DNA of 64,000 nt from Pisaster brevispinus (GCA_023634235.1 JAMKCF010000189.1:1-64000), one strand, 5' to 3'; positions 24,274 to 41,772 are shown, counted from the stretch's first letter. Program-made: numbers and translations. The notes: generated from the letters alone by a model not told the origin.

Positions 24274-25046
24274 TTACTGTTTTCAAAGTTGTGGTCCAAG
24301 TCGCCAGCATAGCAGCTCCTCTTAAAGGATTGGGATGCCCGTTGAAGGATCGCCCCTGACAAAGGCGGGGACGCAATTGGATTTGCTCATGGCCATTCAG
24401 GGCAAATCCCGCCAGAACCGCTTGAGTGGTCATCATCGGGGCCAAAGCTGACACAATGGAGGTAGCTGCTTAAGCATAGGAAAAACTAAGTAATCGTAGA
24501 AAATAATTATGCTTAACGGAATACGGTTGGCAGCTCATTATTGTCTGAGAAGTAATTTGTTGAAGACGAAAAGAAAAGAGGGGAGGAAAAATACAACAAA
24601 AACAAAACAAAACAAACACAAATTAAAAGCGCAAGAAAGGACTTGTAAACAGATTTCAACCCTCAACAAACAACTTCATTGAATAATACCCCAAACATTA
24701 CGTGGGGGACCAACAAACAACTTATAAAAACAGTATCAATAGAATTCCACCTCCATTTTGGAAAAGGGAAAAGACTCCCCCACGGACGGTTGAGTTTCCT
24801 TTGCCATAACAAGAAACAGTTTCGGGAGTATCGCCATGACGTCTAACATTAAGAATGGTGGGTGTCGGTGGTTTTAATTTTGTTTAAACGATGTTACTTA
24901 TGGACAGTGAGTGCCCCAATAGTGTTTTAGACTTTATGTACTTTGTATTTAAACGTAATTTAAACAGAAATATAGGACAACAAAAGGAAGATAGGAGTGT
25001 AGGAAACGAATAGACAAGTTGTTTATCTCTTTTTTGAACTTGTGGT

Positions 25047-25062
25047 GGCTCTGAAAAGAGCC
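25047..25062 (-). terminator. H4 3' stem-loop (unit 4)
   Basis: Canonical 16-nt form. Confidence 0.95.
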
Positions 25063-25099
25063 GTTGTTTTCAATGTGGGATTCTTAGCAGGGTTACTGC

Positions 25100-25501
<402 letters not shown>

Positions 25502-25641
25502 TTAGGCAAGCGTTGCGGACGTGGGCGTCGAATCCATCCATGATTTGTTGACAAACAAAACAAACTCAAGACAATCTCAGCAAAACAAAAGTTGAAAATC
25601 AAACCTGACTTTTTTTTTATTGATTTCCCCAAGAGGGGAGT

Positions 25642-25829
25642 GTGGGCCGATCCCGGCAGTAGTGCAAAACCGGGCCAACCCGTGGCCAGGACGGGGCAAG
25701 CCCCTCTTCCATGGCCGATCATCCAAAAATCAGATTAATATACTTGCTGCTCGATGAGCAGCATTTCAGATATTATTCTGAAAAGAACAGATACTACACA
25801 TGATCTTAGCCAAAAGGCCGAGAAGCGAT
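25642..25829 (-). ncRNA. U2: U2 snRNA, intact (unit 4)
   Basis: 188 nt with GTAGTA, Sm site and stem-loops as in unit 1. Confidence 0.95.
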
Positions 25830-26721
25830 ACTCACAAAGTTTTCCCAAGAATAATGCAGCCTCCGCAATGACACGAGTCACACGAGATGCCATGGTGCCA
25901 CAAGAGGGCGCTGTTACTTTTTGCCAACTCGCCACACACGGGAAACATTGGGGGTGCAAAATATACCGCAACTCTGATTGTACACAAAGCAAGCGCTTGC
26001 ACGAAAACTGCAATACAACCAAGTGTTAACGCATGCTATACGCAAGTACATGTGAATTCTGAGTTTATGTTGACGTTGTACAGTGTTGCCTGGGTGGGAA
26101 GTGTTTGTCGCGCGTGTCTATTTTTGTTTTCGCGCGCGTTAAGACAATGGACATTGCAAACGCGCAAAACACAACACAGTACTCGCTGTGGGATGCTCAT
26201 TACGCATAAAAATTGTACATAGAAACAACATGTGTGTGATGTACTGTGTGTACACACACACACGCTACGGGCGGTTTGCGGAATTAGAGAAGGGGGAAAA
26301 TACTGAATAAAACAAAACAGCGGGGTTTAGGAAAGAAAGGCGGAAATACAAAGATTAATGGATCGAGACATAAAAAGAGGATAGAGCCTCTCTCCAGATT
26401 ATATTTTTCACCTTGTTGTTGCATGGGGTTGGGTGTGCTAAGCAATTTCGTTCGTTAATATTTCGCAGACGTTGTTTTCACCTTGGTTTTTTGGTGTTTT
26501 TTAACGAGTAGCAACAAAATTTAATGTTTTTCTGTTCTCTGTAGGACTTTTTTTAATGAAGTGATAAACCCGCTTGTTTATGTTTTAAAAAGAAAAGCTG
26601 GATGGAAAAGAAAGTCATGTGAAGAAACCAAAGAAAGGAATCATAAGGAATAATTTCTAATTTAACTTCGGGGCCTTACAAATGCAATCAAGTTTAGAAT
26701 CTCTCTTTGGATTAATGTGGT

Positions 26722-26736
26722 GGCTCCGTAAGAGCC
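26722..26736 (-). terminator. Non-canonical H2A 3' stem-loop (unit 5)
   Basis: Same 15-nt variant as in unit 2. Confidence 0.85.
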
Positions 26737-26767
26737 GTTTGGTTTAGTAGTCTAGCAAGATATGAAT

Positions 26768-27151
<384 letters not shown>

Positions 27152-27407
27152 TTATTACTTACTTAGCAAGAAACTGAAAGACACGCTTAGCGTTGTAGTT
27201 CTTGGGAATGACACCGTGGACTGTCAGGAGGGTACTTATGGCGTTCTGGGGGATCCTGAATGCACCAATCAGGTTTCTCCTCGCATGGACGCGCCCGGGG
27301 GTCCGGGGTCAGCGGAGCATTCTCCTCGGCGGGGCCGACCAGCGGCAGCACGCTGGTGGATTGAGGGATAATTACTGTGGTTCCCACCCACGGAAAAGAA
27401 GGAGAAG

Positions 27408-27443
<36 letters not shown>

Positions 27444-27464
27444 AACAACAACAACAACAACAAC
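27408..27464. repeat. (GAC)n(AAC)n microsatellite, unit 5
   Basis: Same length as in unit 1. About 150 bp to the right, position 27612 carries the only spacer base substitution I noticed (T to A). Confidence 0.93.
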
Positions 27465-28169
27465 AGCAAAAACATCAAAAACATCAATGACCCAAAGTGA
27501 CAAACAAACGTCATGTTGTTGTTTTTTTTGGTGTGTGTTTGTTTGTGTATATATTTAGATTAAATTTGTTTCTCTTTGTTTAAATTGTGTAAATTAATGT
27601 TGTCGTGATGTAGAAGTAGAGTATGGCATCAAGACAACCAGCGGCCCCCCCCCCCAAAAAAAAAAGGAAAGGTAAAGTGCAACCTACCCAAAATGTATGT
27701 ACGCCTTCAAGTTGGATGTGTTGACCCTCACTTAACTCGATGTCACAGTTGCATCCAGAAACTTATGAAAGCCGAGCGTGGCCTTTGAACTGCCTATAAT
27801 CAGAGAAGGAAATACCAAAAAAGAACAGAAGTTTAAAATGAGCAATGCATGTGCCTATAAACGCCAAAAAATGATAAACTAGCTTATTAAAACATTGTTC
27901 AAGATGATTTGGACTCGAATAATTAACTTCTTCTTTATATGAAATTATAAACTTTAAAAGCGGAAAGAAACGGCAGGAAGGACCTACTCATCATAAATTA
28001 AGGTTATATCTTAATAAATTAAGGTTCTTGTAACACCATGAAATAATGTTCTTGTAATAAAATCATGTTATGTTATTTTATGTGATAAAAACTGTGGAGG
28101 GATGGTGGGGGGATGGCGGAGGAAGTCAATACGACACGCATGTTTAAATCTCTCTTTGGGAAATGTGTT

Positions 28170-28185
28170 GGCTCTGAAAAGAGCC
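28170..28185 (-). terminator. H2B 3' stem-loop (unit 5)
   Basis: Canonical 16-nt form. Confidence 0.95.
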
Positions 28186-28214
28186 GTTTGGATTATGCAT
28201 GACCTCGGGCCAGC

Positions 28215-28583
28215 TTATTTTGAAGTTGTGTACTTGGTGACCGCCTTGGTGCCCTCACTGACAGCGTGCTTGGCCAGCTCACCGGGGAGAAGGAGTCGAA
28301 CTGCAGTCTGGACCTCTCGGCTGGTGATGGTTGATTTCTTGTTGTAGTGTGCCAATCGAGAAGACTCGGCGGCAATGCGCTCGAAGATATCGTTTACGAA
28401 GCTGTTCATGATGGACATCGCCTTGCTCGAAATTCCCGTGTCGGGATGGACCTGCTTCATGACCTTGTAGATGTAAATTCCGTAGCTCTCCTTGCGGCGA
28501 CGTCGCCTCTTCTTGTCTGTCCGGAGTGGACCCTTGGTGTTACCGGCTTTCTTCTGTCCCTTTCCACTTGCTTTAGGAGGCAT
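28215..28583 (-). CDS. H2B: Histone H2B (unit 5)
   Basis: Protein identical to unit 1. Confidence 0.98.
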   Translation of the reverse strand: MPPKASGKGQKKAGNTKGPLRTDKKRRRRRKESYGIYIYKVMKQVHPDTGISSKAMSIMNSFVNDIFERIAAESSRLAHYNKKSTITSREVQTAVRLLLPGELAKHAVSEGTKAVTKYTTSK

Positions 28584-29386
28584 GGTGACTAGAGTGTTTA
28601 TTTGAAGCGTACTGAATTGATAGACAAAATCAGACTGATGGCCCGTACAACGGAGAACGTTTAGCTTTATACTGCGCCTGGAGGATCCGGTGTCCAGTGG
28701 CCATTGTTACAATTCGCGCCTCACCCTGTGGGCAGTGAAGCGGTCTGGTGATTTTCTAATATTGTACAACCAGTAGGGGGGGGGGTCCAAAACTTCCCCT
28801 TCCCGAAATGGGTGTTTGAATTGGGCAGGCAACCATTGAAAACAAACAGTTACTATTATTTTTAATATAAACGAAATAGAACCTCACTTTGGTCCAGTTC
28901 AAACCAACCAAATTACATTCATACTAATTTTAGTGTACCGATTATTTCCCAAGAAGAAGAAATATGCACAAAAACATAGAGCGCCAATCCCAAAGAAATG
29001 GGTGGATACAGAAATGTATTAATTTTTAACAGACAATGAATGGAAGTGAATAAAATAATGGACGAGCGGGCGAGCTAGTGAGTGCGTGGGGTGATAGTCA
29101 CCCACTGAAAAGAAAAGAAGAGAAGAAAAAAAAAGAGAAAAAAACGATGTAATGTAACAGTTTACAGTTATAATCTGTGAATCTGCAATTATAGAGCAGG
29201 CTATTGAAGTCATGCCAGAAAGGGGCCACATTCAACATTGGAAACATGTTTTCTGTTATACTTGTTGAGGAAGCTAACTTATGTAATAAGGGGATCTAGT
29301 TAAAATCAATTTTTGTAAGTTTGAAGGAAATAAAACGGAGAACGATAACACAGGGCATGATTACAAAATCTCTTTAAAGAAGTGGT

Positions 29387-29402
29387 GGCTCTGAAAAGAG
29401 CC
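29387..29402 (-). terminator. H3 3' stem-loop (unit 5)
   Basis: Canonical 16-nt form. Confidence 0.95.
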
Positions 29403-29427
29403 GTTTTGTTTAGTAGAAACGAGTTTC

Positions 29428-29847
<420 letters not shown>

Positions 29848-30620
29848 TTACTGTTTTCAAAGTTGTGGTCCAAGTCGCCAGCATAGCAGCTCCTCTTAAA
29901 GGATTGGGATGCCCGTTGAAGGATCGCCCCTGACAAAGGCGGGGACGCAATTGGATTTGCTCATGGCCATTCAGGGCAAATCCCGCCAGAACCGCTTGAG
30001 TGGTCATCATCGGGGCCAAAGCTGACACAATGGAGGTAGCTGCTTAAGCATAGGAAAAACTAAGTAATCGTAGAAAATAATTATGCTTAACGGAATACGG
30101 TTGGCAGCTCATTATTGTCTGAGAAGTAATTTGTTGAAGACGAAAAGAAAAGAGGGGAGGAAAAATACAACAAAAACAAAACAAAACAAACACAAATTAA
30201 AAGCGCAAGAAAGGACTTGTAAACAGATTTCAACCCTCAACAAACAACTTCATTGAATAATACCCCAAACATTACGTGGGGGACCAACAAACAACTTATA
30301 AAAACAGTATCAATAGAATTCCACCTCCATTTTGGAAAAGGGAAAAGACTCCCCCACGGACGGTTGAGTTTCCTTTGCCATAACAAGAAACAGTTTCGGG
30401 AGTATCGCCATGACGTCTAACATTAAGAATGGTGGGTGTCGGTGGTTTTAATTTTGTTTAAACGATGTTACTTATGGACAGTGAGTGCCCCAATAGTGTT
30501 TTAGACTTTATGTACTTTGTATTTAAACGTAATTTAAACAGAAATATAGGACAACAAAAGGAAGATAGGAGTGTAGGAAACGAATAGACAAGTTGTTTAT
30601 CTCTTTTTTGAACTTGTGGT

Positions 30621-30636
30621 GGCTCTGAAAAGAGCC
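30621..30636 (-). terminator. H4 3' stem-loop (unit 5)
   Basis: Canonical 16-nt form. Confidence 0.95.
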
Positions 30637-30673
30637 GTTGTTTTCAATGTGGGATTCTTAGCAGGGTTACTGC

Positions 30674-31075
<402 letters not shown>

Positions 31076-31215
31076 TTAGGCAAGCGTTGCGGACGTGGGC
31101 GTCGAATCCATCCATGATTTGTTGACAAACAAAACAAACTCAAGACAATCTCAGCAAAACAAAAGTTGAAAATCAAACCTGACTTTTTTTTTATTGATTT
31201 CCCCAAGAGGGGAGT

Positions 31216-31407
31216 GTGGGCCGATCCCGGCAGTAGTGCAAAACCGGGCCAACCCGTGGCCAGGACGGGGCAAGCCCCTCTTCCATGGCCGATCATCCAA
31301 AAATCAGATTAATATACTTGCTGCTCGATGAGCAGCATTTCAGATATTATTCTGAAAAGAACAGATTTCTTAGAAATAACTTCCCAGCCAAAAGGCCGAG
31401 AAGCGAT
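31216..31407 (-). pseudogene. U2: U2 snRNA with branch-point region replaced (scar, unit 5)
   Basis: The same 20-nt replacement (31366-31385) with the same borders as in unit 3, so the two copies share one origin. Confidence 0.92.
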
Positions 31408-32299
31408 ACTCACAAAGTTTTCCCAAGAATAATGCAGCCTCCGCAATGACACGAGTCACACGAGATGCCATGGTGCCACAAGAGGGCGCTGTTACTTTTT
31501 GCCAACTCGCCACACACGGGAAACATTGGGGGTGCAAAATATACCGCAACTCTGATTGTACACAAAGCAAGCGCTTGCACGAAAACTGCAATACAACCAA
31601 GTGTTAACGCATGCTATACGCAAGTACATGTGAATTCTGAGTTTATGTTGACGTTGTACAGTGTTGCCTGGGTGGGAAGTGTTTGTCGCGCGTGTCTATT
31701 TTTGTTTTCGCGCGCGTTAAGACAATGGACATTGCAAACGCGCAAAACACAACACAGTACTCGCTGTGGGATGCTCATTACGCATAAAAATTGTACATAG
31801 AAACAACATGTGTGTGATGTACTGTGTGTACACACACACACGCTACGGGCGGTTTGCGGAATTAGAGAAGGGGGAAAATACTGAATAAAACAAAACAGCG
31901 GGGTTTAGGAAAGAAAGGCGGAAATACAAAGATTAATGGATCGAGACATAAAAAGAGGATAGAGCCTCTCTCCAGATTATATTTTTCACCTTGTTGTTGC
32001 ATGGGGTTGGGTGTGCTAAGCAATTTCGTTCGTTAATATTTCGCAGACGTTGTTTTCACCTTGGTTTTTTGGTGTTTTTTAACGAGTAGCAACAAAATTT
32101 AATGTTTTTCTGTTCTCTGTAGGACTTTTTTTAATGAAGTGATAAACCCGCTTGTTTATGTTTTAAAAAGAAAAGCTGGATGGAAAAGAAAGTCATGTGA
32201 AGAAACCAAAGAAAGGAATCATAAGGAATAATTTCTAATTTAACTTCGGGGCCTTACAAATGCAATCAAGTTTAGAATCTCTCTTTGGATTAATGTGGT

Positions 32300-32314
32300 G
32301 GCTCCGTAAGAGCC
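32300..32314 (-). terminator. Non-canonical H2A 3' stem-loop (unit 6)
   Basis: Same 15-nt variant as in unit 2. Confidence 0.85.
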
Positions 32315-32345
32315 GTTTGGTTTAGTAGTCTAGCAAGATATGAAT

Positions 32346-32729
<384 letters not shown>

Positions 32730-32985
32730 TTATTACTTACTTAGCAAGAAACTGAAAGACACGCTTAGCGTTGTAGTTCTTGGGAATGACACCGTGGACT
32801 GTCAGGAGGGTACTTATGGCGTTCTGGGGGATCCTGAATGCACCAATCAGGTTTCTCCTCGCATGGACGCGCCCGGGGGTCCGGGGTCAGCGGAGCATTC
32901 TCCTCGGCGGGGCCGACCAGCGGCAGCACGCTGGTGGATTGAGGGATAATTACTGTGGTTCCCACCCACGGAAAAGAAGGAGAAG

Positions 32986-33020
<35 letters not shown>

Positions 33021-33045
33021 CGACAACAACAACAACAACAACAAC
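32986..33045. repeat. (GAC)n(AAC)n microsatellite with extra triplet, unit 6
   Basis: One triplet longer than the others, with an interrupting GGC near the GAC/AAC boundary (about 33019). A unit-specific marker. Confidence 0.93.
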
Positions 33046-33749
33046 AGCAAAAACATCAAAAACATCAATGACCCAAAGTGACAAACAAACGTCATGTTGT
33101 TGTTTTTTTTGGTGTGTGTTTGTTTGTGTATATATTTAGATTAAATTTGTTTCTCTTTGTTTAAATTGTGTAAATTAATGTTGTCGTGATGTTGAAGTAG
33201 AGTATGGCATCAAGACAACCAGCGGCCCCCCCCCCCAAAAAAAAAGGAAAGGTAAAGTGCAACCTACCCAAAATGTATGTACGCCTTCAAGTTGGATGTG
33301 TTGACCCTCACTTAACTCGATGTCACAGTTGCATCCAGAAACTTATGAAAGCCGAGCGTGGCCTTTGAACTGCCTATAATCAGAGAAGGAAATACCAAAA
33401 AAGAACAGAAGTTTAAAATGAGCAATGCATGTGCCTATAAACGCCAAAAAATGATAAACTAGCTTATTAAAACATTGTTCAAGATGATTTGGACTCGAAT
33501 AATTAACTTCTTCTTTATATGAAATTATAAACTTTAAAAGCGGAAAGAAACGGCAGGAAGGACCTACTCATCATAAATTAAGGTTATATCTTAATAAATT
33601 AAGGTTCTTGTAACACCATGAAATAATGTTCTTGTAATAAAATCATGTTATGTTATTTTATGTGATAAAAACTGTGGAGGGATGGTGGGGGGATGGCGGA
33701 GGAAGTCAATACGACACGCATGTTTAAATCTCTCTTTGGGAAATGTGTT

Positions 33750-33765
33750 GGCTCTGAAAAGAGCC
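33750..33765 (-). terminator. H2B 3' stem-loop (unit 6)
   Basis: Canonical 16-nt form. Confidence 0.95.
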
Positions 33766-33794
33766 GTTTGGATTATGCATGACCTCGGGCCAGC

Positions 33795-34163
33795 TTATTT
33801 TGAAGTTGTGTACTTGGTGACCGCCTTGGTGCCCTCACTGACAGCGTGCTTGGCCAGCTCACCGGGGAGAAGGAGTCGAACTGCAGTCTGGACCTCTCGG
33901 CTGGTGATGGTTGATTTCTTGTTGTAGTGTGCCAATCGAGAAGACTCGGCGGCAATGCGCTCGAAGATATCGTTTACGAAGCTGTTCATGATGGACATCG
34001 CCTTGCTCGAAATTCCCGTGTCGGGATGGACCTGCTTCATGACCTTGTAGATGTAAATTCCGTAGCTCTCCTTGCGGCGACGTCGCCTCTTCTTGTCTGT
34101 CCGGAGTGGACCCTTGGTGTTACCGGCTTTCTTCTGTCCCTTTCCACTTGCTTTAGGAGGCAT
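33795..34163 (-). CDS. H2B: Histone H2B (unit 6)
   Basis: Protein identical to unit 1. Confidence 0.98.
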   Translation of the reverse strand: MPPKASGKGQKKAGNTKGPLRTDKKRRRRRKESYGIYIYKVMKQVHPDTGISSKAMSIMNSFVNDIFERIAAESSRLAHYNKKSTITSREVQTAVRLLLPGELAKHAVSEGTKAVTKYTTSK

Positions 34164-34965
34164 GGTGACTAGAGTGTTTATTTGAAGCGTACTGAATTGA
34201 TAGACAAAATCAGACTGATGGCCCGTACAACGGAGAACGTTTAGCTTTATACTGCGCCTGGAGGATCCGGTGTCCAGTGGCCATTGTTACAATTCGCGCC
34301 TCACCCTGTGGGCAGTGAAGCGGTCTGGTGATTTTCTAATATTGTACAACCAGTAGGGGGGGGGTCCAAAACTTCCCCTTCCCGAAATGGGTGTTTGAAT
34401 TGGGCAGGCAACCATTGAAAACAAACAGTTACTATTATTTTTAATATAAACGAAATAGAACCTCACTTTGGTCCAGTTCAAACCAACCAAATTACATTCA
34501 TACTAATTTTAGTGTACCGATTATTTCCCAAGAAGAAGAAATATGCACAAAAACATAGAGCGCCAATCCCAAAGAAATGGGTGGATACAGAAATGTATTA
34601 ATTTTTAACAGACAATGAATGGAAGTGAATAAAATAATGGACGAGCGGGCGAGCTAGTGAGTGCGTGGGGTGATAGTCACCCACTGAAAAGAAAAGAAGA
34701 GAAGAAAAAAAAAGAGAAAAAAACGATGTAATGTAACAGTTTACAGTTATAATCTGTGAATCTGCAATTATAGAGCAGGCTATTGAAGTCATGCCAGAAA
34801 GGGGCCACATTCAACATTGGAAACATGTTTTCTGTTATACTTGTTGAGGAAGCTAACTTATGTAATAAGGGGATCTAGTTAAAATCAATTTTTGTAAGTT
34901 TGAAGGAAATAAAACGGAGAACGATAACACAGGGCATGATTACAAAATCTCTTTAAAGAAGTGGT

Positions 34966-34981
34966 GGCTCTGAAAAGAGCC
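34966..34981 (-). terminator. H3 3' stem-loop (unit 6)
   Basis: Canonical 16-nt form. Confidence 0.95.
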
Positions 34982-35006
34982 GTTTTGTTTAGTAGAAACG
35001 AGTTTC

Positions 35007-35426
<420 letters not shown>

Positions 35427-36199
35427 TTACTGTTTTCAAAGTTGTGGTCCAAGTCGCCAGCATAGCAGCTCCTCTTAAAGGATTGGGATGCCCGTTGAAG
35501 GATCGCCCCTGACAAAGGCGGGGACGCAATTGGATTTGCTCATGGCCATTCAGGGCAAATCCCGCCAGAACCGCTTGAGTGGTCATCATCGGGGCCAAAG
35601 CTGACACAATGGAGGTAGCTGCTTAAGCATAGGAAAAACTAAGTAATCGTAGAAAATAATTATGCTTAACGGAATACGGTTGGCAGCTCATTATTGTCTG
35701 AGAAGTAATTTGTTGAAGACGAAAAGAAAAGAGGGGAGGAAAAATACAACAAAAACAAAACAAAACAAACACAAATTAAAAGCGCAAGAAAGGACTTGTA
35801 AACAGATTTCAACCCTCAACAAACAACTTCATTGAATAATACCCCAAACATTACGTGGGGGACCAACAAACAACTTATAAAAACAGTATCAATAGAATTC
35901 CACCTCCATTTTGGAAAAGGGAAAAGACTCCCCCACGGACGGTTGAGTTTCCTTTGCCATAACAAGAAACAGTTTCGGGAGTATCGCCATGACGTCTAAC
36001 ATTAAGAATGGTGGGTGTCGGTGGTTTTAATTTTGTTTAAACGATGTTACTTATGGACAGTGAGTGCCCCAATAGTGTTTTAGACTTTATGTACTTTGTA
36101 TTTAAACGTAATTTAAACAGAAATATAGGACAACAAAAGGAAGATAGGAGTGTAGGAAACGAATAGACAAGTTGTTTATCTCTTTTTTGAACTTGTGGT

Positions 36200-36215
36200 G
36201 GCTCTGAAAAGAGCC
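36200..36215 (-). terminator. H4 3' stem-loop (unit 6)
   Basis: Canonical 16-nt form. Confidence 0.95.
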
Positions 36216-36252
36216 GTTGTTTTCAATGTGGGATTCTTAGCAGGGTTACTGC

Positions 36253-36654
<402 letters not shown>

Positions 36655-36794
36655 TTAGGCAAGCGTTGCGGACGTGGGCGTCGAATCCATCCATGATTTG
36701 TTGACAAACAAAACAAACTCAAGACAATCTCAGCAAAACAAAAGTTGAAAATCAAACCTGACTTTTTTTTTATTGATTTCCCCAAGAGGGGAGT

Positions 36795-36982
36795 GTGGGC
36801 CGATCCCGGCAGTAGTGCAAAACCGGGCCAACCCGTGGCCAGGACGGGGCAAGCCCCTCTTCCATGGCCGATCATCCAAAAATCAGATTAATATACTTGC
36901 TGCTCGATGAGCAGCATTTCAGATATTATTCTGAAAAGAACAGATACTACACATGATCTTAGCCAAAAGGCCGAGAAGCGAT
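36795..36982 (-). ncRNA. U2: U2 snRNA, intact (unit 6)
   Basis: 188 nt with GTAGTA and Sm site; the third and last intact copy in the window. Confidence 0.95.
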
Positions 36983-37874
36983 ACTCACAAAGTTTTCCCA
37001 AGAATAATGCAGCCTCCGCAATGACACGAGTCACACGAGATGCCATGGTGCCACAAGAGGGCGCTGTTACTTTTTGCCAACTCGCCACACACGGGAAACA
37101 TTGGGGGTGCAAAATATACCGCAACTCTGATTGTACACAAAGCAAGCGCTTGCACGAAAACTGCAATACAACCAAGTGTTAACGCATGCTATACGCAAGT
37201 ACATGTGAATTCTGAGTTTATGTTGACGTTGTACAGTGTTGCCTGGGTGGGAAGTGTTTGTCGCGCGTGTCTATTTTTGTTTTCGCGCGCGTTAAGACAA
37301 TGGACATTGCAAACGCGCAAAACACAACACAGTACTCGCTGTGGGATGCTCATTACGCATAAAAATTGTACATAGAAACAACATGTGTGTGATGTACTGT
37401 GTGTACACACACACACGCTACGGGCGGTTTGCGGAATTAGAGAAGGGGGAAAATACTGAATAAAACAAAACAGCGGGGTTTAGGAAAGAAAGGCGGAAAT
37501 ACAAAGATTAATGGATCGAGACATAAAAAGAGGATAGAGCCTCTCTCCAGATTATATTTTTCACCTTGTTGTTGCATGGGGTTGGGTGTGCTAAGCAATT
37601 TCGTTCGTTAATATTTCGCAGACGTTGTTTTCACCTTGGTTTTTTGGTGTTTTTTAACGAGTAGCAACAAAATTTAATGTTTTTCTGTTCTCTGTAGGAC
37701 TTTTTTTAATGAAGTGATAAACCCGCTTGTTTATGTTTTAAAAAGAAAAGCTGGATGGAAAAGAAAGTCATGTGAAGAAACCAAAGAAAGGAATCATAAG
37801 GAATAATTTCTAATTTAACTTCGGGGCCTTACAAATGCAATCAAGTTTAGAATCTCTCTTTGGATTAATGTGGT

Positions 37875-37889
37875 GGCTCCGTAAGAGCC
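37875..37889 (-). terminator. Non-canonical H2A 3' stem-loop (unit 7)
   Basis: Same 15-nt variant as in unit 2. Confidence 0.85.
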
Positions 37890-37920
37890 GTTTGGTTTAG
37901 TAGTCTAGCAAGATATGAAT

Positions 37921-38304
<384 letters not shown>

Positions 38305-38560
38305 TTATTACTTACTTAGCAAGAAACTGAAAGACACGCTTAGCGTTGTAGTTCTTGGGAATGACACCGTGGACTGTCAGGAGGGTACTTATGGCGTTCT
38401 GGGGGATCCTGAATGCACCAATCAGGTTTCTCCTCGCATGGACGCGCCCGGGGGTCCGGGGTCAGCGGAGCATTCTCCTCGGCGGGGCCGACCAGCGGCA
38501 GCACGCTGGTGGATTGAGGGATAATTACTGTGGTTCCCACCCACGGAAAAGAAGGAGAAG

Positions 38561-38596
<36 letters not shown>

Positions 38597-38617
38597 AACA
38601 ACAACAACAACAACAAC
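38561..38617. repeat. (GAC)n(AAC)n microsatellite, unit 7
   Basis: Same length as in unit 1. Confidence 0.93.
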
Positions 38618-39321
38618 AGCAAAAACATCAAAAACATCAATGACCCAAAGTGACAAACAAACGTCATGTTGTTGTTTTTTTTGGTGTGTGTTTGTTTGTG
38701 TATATATTTAGATTAAATTTGTTTCTCTTTGTTTAAATTGTGTAAATTAATGTTGTCGTGATGTTGAAGTAGAGTATGGCATCAAGACAACCAGCGGCCC
38801 CCCCCCCCAAAAAAAAAGGAAAGGTAAAGTGCAACCTACCCAAAATGTATGTACGCCTTCAAGTTGGATGTGTTGACCCTCACTTAACTCGATGTCACAG
38901 TTGCATCCAGAAACTTATGAAAGCCGAGCGTGGCCTTTGAACTGCCTATAATCAGAGAAGGAAATACCAAAAAAGAACAGAAGTTTAAAATGAGCAATGC
39001 ATGTGCCTATAAACGCCAAAAAATGATAAACTAGCTTATTAAAACATTGTTCAAGATGATTTGGACTCGAATAATTAACTTCTTCTTTATATGAAATTAT
39101 AAACTTTAAAAGCGGAAAGAAACGGCAGGAAGGACCTACTCATCATAAATTAAGGTTATATCTTAATAAATTAAGGTTCTTGTAACACCATGAAATAATG
39201 TTCTTGTAATAAAATCATGTTATGTTATTTTATGTGATAAAAACTGTGGAGGGATGGTGGGGGGATGGCGGAGGAAGTCAATACGACACGCATGTTTAAA
39301 TCTCTCTTTGGGAAATGTGTT

Positions 39322-39337
39322 GGCTCTGAAAAGAGCC
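39322..39337 (-). terminator. H2B 3' stem-loop (unit 7)
   Basis: Canonical 16-nt form. Confidence 0.95.
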
Positions 39338-39366
39338 GTTTGGATTATGCATGACCTCGGGCCAGC

Positions 39367-39735
39367 TTATTTTGAAGTTGTGTACTTGGTGACCGCCTTG
39401 GTGCCCTCACTGACAGCGTGCTTGGCCAGCTCACCGGGGAGAAGGAGTCGAACTGCAGTCTGGACCTCTCGGCTGGTGATGGTTGATTTCTTGTTGTAGT
39501 GTGCCAATCGAGAAGACTCGGCGGCAATGCGCTCGAAGATATCGTTTACGAAGCTGTTCATGATGGACATCGCCTTGCTCGAAATTCCCGTGTCGGGATG
39601 GACCTGCTTCATGACCTTGTAGATGTAAATTCCGTAGCTCTCCTTGCGGCGACGTCGCCTCTTCTTGTCTGTCCGGAGTGGACCCTTGGTGTTACCGGCT
39701 TTCTTCTGTCCCTTTCCACTTGCTTTAGGAGGCAT
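39367..39735 (-). CDS. H2B: Histone H2B (unit 7)
   Basis: Protein identical to unit 1. Confidence 0.98.
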   Translation of the reverse strand: MPPKASGKGQKKAGNTKGPLRTDKKRRRRRKESYGIYIYKVMKQVHPDTGISSKAMSIMNSFVNDIFERIAAESSRLAHYNKKSTITSREVQTAVRLLLPGELAKHAVSEGTKAVTKYTTSK

Positions 39736-40538
39736 GGTGACTAGAGTGTTTATTTGAAGCGTACTGAATTGATAGACAAAATCAGACTGATGGCCCGTAC
39801 AACGGAGAACGTTTAGCTTTATACTGCGCCTGGAGGATCCGGTGTCCAGTGGCCATTGTTACAATTCGCGCCTCACCCTGTGGGCAGTGAAGCGGTCTGG
39901 TGATTTTCTAATATTGTACAACCAGTAGGGGGGGGGGTCCAAAACTTCCCCTTCCCGAAATGGGTGTTTGAATTGGGCAGGCAACCATTGAAAACAAACA
40001 GTTACTATTATTTTTAATATAAACGAAATAGAACCTCACTTTGGTCCAGTTCAAACCAACCAAATTACATTCATACTAATTTTAGTGTACCGATTATTTC
40101 CCAAGAAGAAGAAATATGCACAAAAACATAGAGCGCCAATCCCAAAGAAATGGGTGGATACAGAAATGTATTAATTTTTAACAGACAATGAATGGAAGTG
40201 AATAAAATAATGGACGAGCGGGCGAGCTAGTGAGTGCGTGGGGTGATAGTCACCCACTGAAAAGAAAAGAAGAGAAGAAAAAAAAAGAGAAAAAAACGAT
40301 GTAATGTAACAGTTTACAGTTATAATCTGTGAATCTGCAATTATAGAGCAGGCTATTGAAGTCATGCCAGAAAGGGGCCACATTCAACATTGGAAACATG
40401 TTTTCTGTTATACTTGTTGAGGAAGCTAACTTATGTAATAAGGGGATCTAGTTAAAATCAATTTTTGTAAGTTTGAAGGAAATAAAACGGAGAACGATAA
40501 CACAGGGCATGATTACAAAATCTCTTTAAAGAAGTGGT

Positions 40539-40554
40539 GGCTCTGAAAAGAGCC
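40539..40554 (-). terminator. H3 3' stem-loop (unit 7)
   Basis: Canonical 16-nt form. Confidence 0.95.
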
Positions 40555-40579
40555 GTTTTGTTTAGTAGAAACGAGTTTC

Positions 40580-40999
<420 letters not shown>

Positions 41000-41772
41000 T
41001 TACTGTTTTCAAAGTTGTGGTCCAAGTCGCCAGCATAGCAGCTCCTCTTAAAGGATTGGGATGCCCGTTGAAGGATCGCCCCTGACAAAGGCGGGGACGC
41101 AATTGGATTTGCTCATGGCCATTCAGGGCAAATCCCGCCAGAACCGCTTGAGTGGTCATCATCGGGGCCAAAGCTGACACAATGGAGGTAGCTGCTTAAG
41201 CATAGGAAAAACTAAGTAATCGTAGAAAATAATTATGCTTAACGGAATACGGTTGGCAGCTCATTATTGTCTGAGAAGTAATTTGTTGAAGACGAAAAGA
41301 AAAGAGGGGAGGAAAAATACAACAAAAACAAAACAAAACAAACACAAATTAAAAGCGCAAGAAAGGACTTGTAAACAGATTTCAACCCTCAACAAACAAC
41401 TTCATTGAATAATACCCCAAACATTACGTGGGGGACCAACAAACAACTTATAAAAACAGTATCAATAGAATTCCACCTCCATTTTGGAAAAGGGAAAAGA
41501 CTCCCCCACGGACGGTTGAGTTTCCTTTGCCATAACAAGAAACAGTTTCGGGAGTATCGCCATGACGTCTAACATTAAGAATGGTGGGTGTCGGTGGTTT
41601 TAATTTTGTTTAAACGATGTTACTTATGGACAGTGAGTGCCCCAATAGTGTTTTAGACTTTATGTACTTTGTATTTAAACGTAATTTAAACAGAAATATA
41701 GGACAACAAAAGGAAGATAGGAGTGTAGGAAACGAATAGACAAGTTGTTTATCTCTTTTTTGAACTTGTGGT